NCBI GenBank assembly: GCA_947034885.2
Contig: OX344756.2
Location: forward strand, 21,001,489-21,065,488
DNA length: 64,000 nucleotides
Direction: 5' to 3'
Source of the DNA: Thuidium tamariscinum
Taxonomy: Eukaryota > Streptophyta > Bryopsida > Hypnales > Thuidiaceae
In this document: in pieces, positions 58,882-64,000 of the stretch
Numbering within the stretch: the first letter of the stretch is position 1
Layout: each line of letters starts with the position of its first letter
Made by a program: the position numbers and the translations under genes
Notes under the pieces: generated by a model
Seen by the model: the letters and a program-made list of their open reading frames with translations, nothing else
Database searches by the model: none
Told to the model about the DNA's origin: nothing

Positions 58882-59151
58882 CTAACTAATCGTTTGGTGG
58901 ATGCCAGTGTAAAAATCCCTTTCGTCGCAGCCAGACTTTGCGAAACAAGCATGGCATAAATTGTAATTGAAAATTATATCTAAGTGATATTTTACGATAT
59001 TACTTTCGCCTTTGGTGAAATTGCAATCATATGTGTGGCATTTGTTTGAAAAACACTTCCCACACAATTTGTATGTCGAACTGATATCTCTAGCTTTGTA
59101 GCGAGGCCCCATTAGTGGCCACATGCAGCAGCCATCACAAATCACAGAACG
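58882..59151 (-). other. ZZ-like zinc-finger region of the receptor
   Basis: Codons 1012-1101 of the receptor. HRSVICDGC, PLMGPRYK and YKLCGKC copy the order seen in ZZ fingers (CxxC, then a G-x-RYK segment, then LCxxC). One usual cysteine after RYK is replaced by alanine. NKCHTYDC and YNLCHACF follow as possible extra zinc ligands. Confidence 0.65.
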
Positions 59152-62100
59152 GTGAGGTAGTACTGCAATACCTTTAGAAAGAGAGACACGAGATAATTTG
59201 TCAGTGACCTCTGTGACAAAGTTCGTAGAAGGCATCCAAGATCCGATGGCAAAAAATAGAGGAGGGATGTTGTTGGAAAACGTAGTATTGACAAATGCGT
59301 CGAGTGCGAGCTGCAGCCTGTGATCATCCTCAGATTCCCCTTCACAACATCCGGAGGGAAGCCTCGGGATTGCTACCAATTCAGGACACTGATTAAGAAG
59401 CACATTCTTGAGCATTAGTGAGGGACGCAGATCCGAAATCTTCTTCAACCGAAAATTGAACCTGCAGTCCAGGTGTACCAATTTCTTCAAGCCTCCTATA
59501 CCACGGACCTCCTTCACGTTTGTCTGCGCAATAGAAAGGTACTCCAGATTTGGAAATTCACTGAAGTCAACCAGCTGGCTTAGCAGACACCCTCTTAGAT
59601 TGAGATATTCTAAGCTCGACCCGACTGCCCTCAGCCCCTTCGGTAGACACCCCAACGGTATGTAGTTCAGGCGCAGCCTTTTTAATTTTGGCAATTCCCA
59701 AGCTCCTGTAAGTTCAACACAAATCGTTTCTTCGGGATAATGTTGGCAGAACAGGTTACGACCATGAGGCACGACTGACTCATGTAGTGAATCCTTAGGC
59801 AGGATTGAAGATCCTGCAATCGATAACTCTGACAAAGAAGGCAAATCGCTTACTTGTAGACCTTTATGAGAAGCATCCCATGTTAATTTCACCGATCCAA
59901 GCTTTGAGCACGATTGCAGGCTCTGAACTTCGACGACATTTTCACCCGCAACGCGCAACAATTGTAAGTTTGAGCAGTTATGCAAATGTAAGGGCTTTAC
60001 CGAGCTGGAACACTCCATGATAGTAATTTGACGTAATTCCGAGAAGTCACTGAAATCCGGAAGAGTCTTCAAGTTTTGGTTGAACAAAAGTTCAACAAAA
60101 CACAGTTTCACATCGCTCACAAGTTTCTCCGTCATGATCTCTTGCGTCCAACTCAACTCCTCCAGCTTTGAGCAATTCCGGATCCTCAGATCCCGTAAGT
60201 TGAAAAGCTCACGACCAATTGACAAGGTGGTGATAGTTTCACACTCCGCAAGATGTATCACAGAGACACTGCACCATTCTTTTAATTTTATTACGCCCTT
60301 CCACATTTTAAGACGTACTCTTGGTACCTTCTCCCAATCCTTAGATGCTGTCACAGGTGGAGCCGGATAAGAATTATTGTTATAATAAACACCATACTCA
60401 TATGAATCTTCATTTTTATGCTTGTTGAGTATTATTTTGGCATATTGTCTGTAAAGATCATGCATCCTGATATTCATGCATGCAAAATGCCCAGGTGTAC
60501 CATCGCCATAATCCAGGAAAGCCATCTTCTTCAGACGTTCTAGCTGCAAGCATTCCAGAAATAAGTGAAAAAAAATACTGAAAAATATGTCAAACAAACA
60601 TGAACACAAAAATCACCATGACATGAATCTGGCCTAATACGACTAGTGTCAAGAAAATAATCCTAGTTAAATCTCTGACTAATAAACCTCAAAACCATGT
60701 ATAATCTAACCTGTCCATGTTATGGGTCTCAGCTCAAAGTCTTTGTACAATAGTATTCATACCATAGCAACCATACTATTAGTGCCGTTAAAAAGATAGA
60801 AAAACACATCCTAAAATCAATGTCAAGATGGCTACAAGGGACCAATTCGTTGACAACAACAGACAAGTCTGAAGACAATTCTACACTTTTATGCATTAAA
60901 GTGATGAAGGAGACGGTATCATGTTGCAGAATCTGTTCTTTTCTTTTCTTGATGTGTTTTGGACTCTTCACGAAAATGTACAATATGCCTCTGATGAACT
61001 GTATAATGCATCTCTCCACAATATCTGGTAAGATAGAAGACCCACCTTCGAGTGTATAAATTCGGGGGTGAGAGTAGCATGAATAACAGTCAGCCAGTTG
61101 AAAATGTCCTTGTCTTTATCAGGTGGTGGTGCAAATAGAGCTACATCAATGAATAGTTGCTTACCCACATGACAAATTTCATTGAAGCCAATTCCTAGGA
61201 CGTCAAAGATGATTTTCTTTGGATCATCAGAACAGAAAATCAGCTTTTTCTTGCATATCAAATCTCCTCCACACAGCAAGATGTTACCCAGCTTGGAGTA
61301 CTGATCTTTGAAGTAAGATGCAACTGCTCGCAAAGCCAGTGGATGATAACGGCCAACCTCTGTTGGCACAGATGGGCCACCAACAGTTTCTAGAGGAAAC
61401 AAATTGCGATTGGCTTCATCCTCTATTGGAAAGAAACAGATTTTTAGACATTTTTCTAGTATCCACTTTTCGCTTGGAGTCAGTGAAATCGAACTCCTCT
61501 TAGGCGCCGCAATTTTGAGGAATAGAGACAAAGCTTCGGTCTTCTCCAGATGTGGAATGGGCTTGCAAAACATTAGATGGCCTATCACACTTAGCACAAT
61601 ACTTTGACTTCGTGCTGTGATGATTATTTTGCTCCTTCGACAGAGATAGCTCAAATAAGTCCGAACTTCTTGACAAGAATCCAAGTCTTCTCGAACGTCA
61701 TCGACAGCTAGAAATACAGGTTGCATTTTCAAATGCATCTCTAGAGCCTGCCACGCAAAGAATAATAAACCATCAAAGTTGTACATCATAAACATTGGAA
61801 AAAATGCTAAAGTTGACTCTTAACCTACACGATCAACCAAACATAGTATCAGCGTTAAAATGGTTAGTACCAAAGTTAGTATGGGTGTAAAAACGATAGA
61901 TTATCCTCATGTACACAACAAGAACATCAGAGGTATATTTTTGTATGATTGATCCTTTACTAGACGCTCCAGAGTAATCCGCTGCAGAGGCTTAAAACAA
62001 TACATGTTTAAAAGTGATTCTAGACGCAGAGACCCTAATGCTACCAGTACAACACAAATCTCAACACTCTTTTCAACAAACTGTAAGCCACATGGTACAT

Positions 62101-63524
62101 TGCTGCTTTTGCAATAGAAGTCCACTGCAGCAGCAACACCAACAGCAACAAAAATCAATGTTACCTTACGCGGGTCCCCAATTCTGTCTACTTGTTCCTG
62201 TGACAGACCTATAAGCTTCCTCAGAAGTTCCTTGTGACGTTGGAATAAATTTTCTTGCGATTTGACCCCGTCATTGCTTCCAATCTTCAAATGATAAACT
62301 TTGAAATCAAAAGATGGCCCAAAATAACAGCATAAAGCTTCACACATTGTCGTTTTCCCTGAACCCCCCACGCCGTAGAGTCCAAGACATTCTATTTCTT
62401 TATCATTCTTTTGAAACATTTTAGATATCACCTGTGTGCAACCAAGATTTCATTAGAAGCCTACATTGTCTAGTATGCAACAGCTTCCAAGGTATCAGCT
62501 TGGAGGTACGCATTAATGGATGATCTCCAATGAAAAATTAGAACAAAATTTGAAGTATTAAATTTACAAAACTCCATTAAAAACCCACACTGTAGACCCT
62601 TCCATCACTACCAGATTGGCTACTTGAAAGATACTTGAGACAAGAAACCATGGGCCCTTAACCTAGTAATGCTGGTTAAAAAAAGGTAAATGCCAAGCTC
62701 CAAACAACTTACGTCACATAGTCGATGACCACCCTCTATGTCGGGGTGGATTTCTGGGTGAACGCTTGAAAGCAAGTATTTGAGGACGGCAGACACAATT
62801 TCCTCTCGCAGGGATTTTAATGACTGTTCCCTCCGCGCCACTATACCATTAGTCTTCTTCAGAATTTTCAGCGCTTCCTTACACGATTCTACTGTTAAGG
62901 AGATTTCTCTGTGTACTACTGATGATTGCTTGGGAATGATTTTTTCCCACGCCACCTTCCAGGAATCTTCTATGTCTGAATCACCGAGGTCAGAGGGTAG
63001 CAGGCCGTCGTAGAAAACTGGTAGCAACGTCATATCCGAATTGGTGCCCTTTTGAGCATTAATAAAATGTAGCAGCTCCAACATCGGCCAATAGGAAGTC
63101 AAGTAATCCTTTGTCAAGATCATGACTGCCACAACGCAGTTTCTAGCAGCATAGATGATGGGACTCACAAATTCTTTCCCCTTTCGCAAACTTGTATCTT
63201 CTTTATCAAAGAAAGGCTCATTAGACTGAAAACGAGGCAAATCTACTAGATCGTCGAACAAGTCACTTACAAATCCTTTCTGAAATCCGCTATGGCTCAA
63301 AAATACCTCGTGCTTACGTTGGTTTTGATATCTGCATATTTAACACATTCCATGTACCACGTCAGGAACGCATATGCATACATTTCACTAACTTCCAACA
63401 GGTGACAAATCAGGGAACGCAAACAATTGGCGATAACATTCTGGCAGGCTATGGCTTTGCATTGGAACCTTTGCCCACTTGAAGAATGCTCTTGTACAGA
63501 CGCAAGCCCTGAATCGGACGCCAT
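58882..63524 (-). CDS. TIR-NB-ARC-LRR immune receptor with ZZ-like finger
   Basis: Five exons inferred from GT-AG sites with matching phases: 63,524-63,469; 63,331-62,713; 62,431-62,165; 61,747-61,046; 60,543-58,882. The product is 1,101 residues. TIR domain at about 27-165 (VFLSHSGFQK; candidate NADase glutamate E104 in YWPMLEL). NB-ARC: P-loop GGSGKTT (247-253), kinase-2 FLAVDD (D330/D331), SKIIITAR, HPLAL (GLPL equivalent), and MHD at 575-577. Leucine-rich repeats about 640-950 (LRDLRIRNCSKLEEL, LEYLNLRGC, PNLEYLSIAQT). The last 90 residues (1012-1101) carry a ZZ-type-like zinc finger: CDGC (1017/1020), PLMGPRYK, YKLCGKC (1042/1045) and a second YNLCHAC. TIR-NLRs detect pathogen effectors in the cytoplasm and start cell-death signalling. 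No break was seen. Splice sites are inferred, not tested. Confidence 0.85.
63332..63468 (-). other. First intron of the TIR-NB-ARC-LRR gene
   Basis: 137 bp, donor AAAG|GTTCC (split arginine codon AG|A), acceptor aatatgcag. It joins SSSGQ-R-YQNQRKHEVFLSHSG, restoring the expected start of a TIR domain. The stretch is also open in the exon 1 frame, so a retained-intron product would be a short protein ending in TRYF. Confidence 0.6.
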
Positions 63525-64000
63525 AGGGCTGGATCGGAGAATCGTTCAAGTGAAAGTTGAGTTGTTTACAGCAAGCACCGCATCTACGGCAAATTACCGC
63601 AACACCTGCATTATAATCTATAAGATCAATTAGGTGGCAGTCAACCTATCGACAAATGTAAGCACATGTGACGATTGAGCCATTGAACCCTAATTGTTCT
63701 TCGTCAAGAGTGAAGCAACAGTACTGTCTACGTACTGTAGTTTGATGCTATGTTCCACTCGGACGCAACTAACCTCAACGTCTATCCTTCGATTTACGAT
63801 CTCGGTGCATAGGGTTTCTGCAAGAACATACACTCTACTTAAAAATCAAAATGAAATCCAAAGAATATCATACCGCACTTTTCTCCAGTTAACTTGCAAT
63901 TGGTGTGACCGTCACAGCAGTAGTACTGCGGAACTTCAAGCCAGAGCCTTGATCATTTGCGACTAACTTCCATAAAATGGCAGTCCTGAATTCTCTGCCT
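63525..64000. other. Upstream region of the receptor gene
   Basis: No supported gene. It would hold the promoter and 5' leader of the receptor; a plus-strand frame at 63,694-63,966 has no coding character. Confidence 0.4.

Noticed and set aside
1-64000. LTR retrotransposon or retrovirus-like element
   Set aside because: I saw no reverse transcriptase, protease or capsid motifs in any frame and no long direct repeats with TG...CA ends and a primer-binding site.

Overview
The window looks like nuclear DNA of a land plant, most likely a bryophyte (a moss is my best guess). The grounds are plant-style GT-AG introns, a TIR-NB-ARC-LRR immune receptor gene, a small multi-membrane protein of a type I associate with seedless plants, and a dense, AT-rich, nested transposon landscape with piggyBac, hAT and CACTA elements plus a transposase family that I recall as common in mosses. 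The species call is an inference from memory; the exon structures and repeats are read directly from the sequence.

Layout. 0.1-2.6 kb holds a broken piggyBac transposase gene. 3.8-5.5 kb holds two non-autonomous inverted-repeat elements. From 7,230 to 36,190 two inverted copies of a roughly 33-bp terminal sequence bracket what may be one giant (29 kb) mobile element. Its left edge carries a leftward gene with a ParB-like VDGQH motif and its right edge a rightward gene for an RNase H-like (DUF7869-type) transposase with a possible chromatin-binding tail. Both genes run outward toward the termini and both are decayed. The middle is filled with foldback elements, a broken hAT transposase, a TTAA-flanked piggyBac-type MITE, a 245-bp tandem repeat and some orphan exon-like pieces. 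38.8-40.7 kb is repeats. 40.9-44.4 kb is a small gene island (a two-exon membrane protein and a 136-residue single-exon gene). 45.4-57.8 kb is an old, decayed tandem repeat peppered with foldback elements, a complete non-autonomous CACTA element, and one CACTA end beside a GC-rich island. 58.9-63.5 kb is a five-exon TIR-NB-ARC-LRR gene whose C-terminus carries a ZZ-like zinc finger.

How it fits together. The recurring theme is a foldback/MITE family with termini GGGTGATTGCAAGAAACAC and exact 4-bp target duplications (six different ones seen), some copies being almost perfect 1-kb hairpins. The only genes that look intact are the three host genes at 40.9-42.1, 43.9-44.4 and 58.9-63.5 kb; every transposase-type gene has several breaks.
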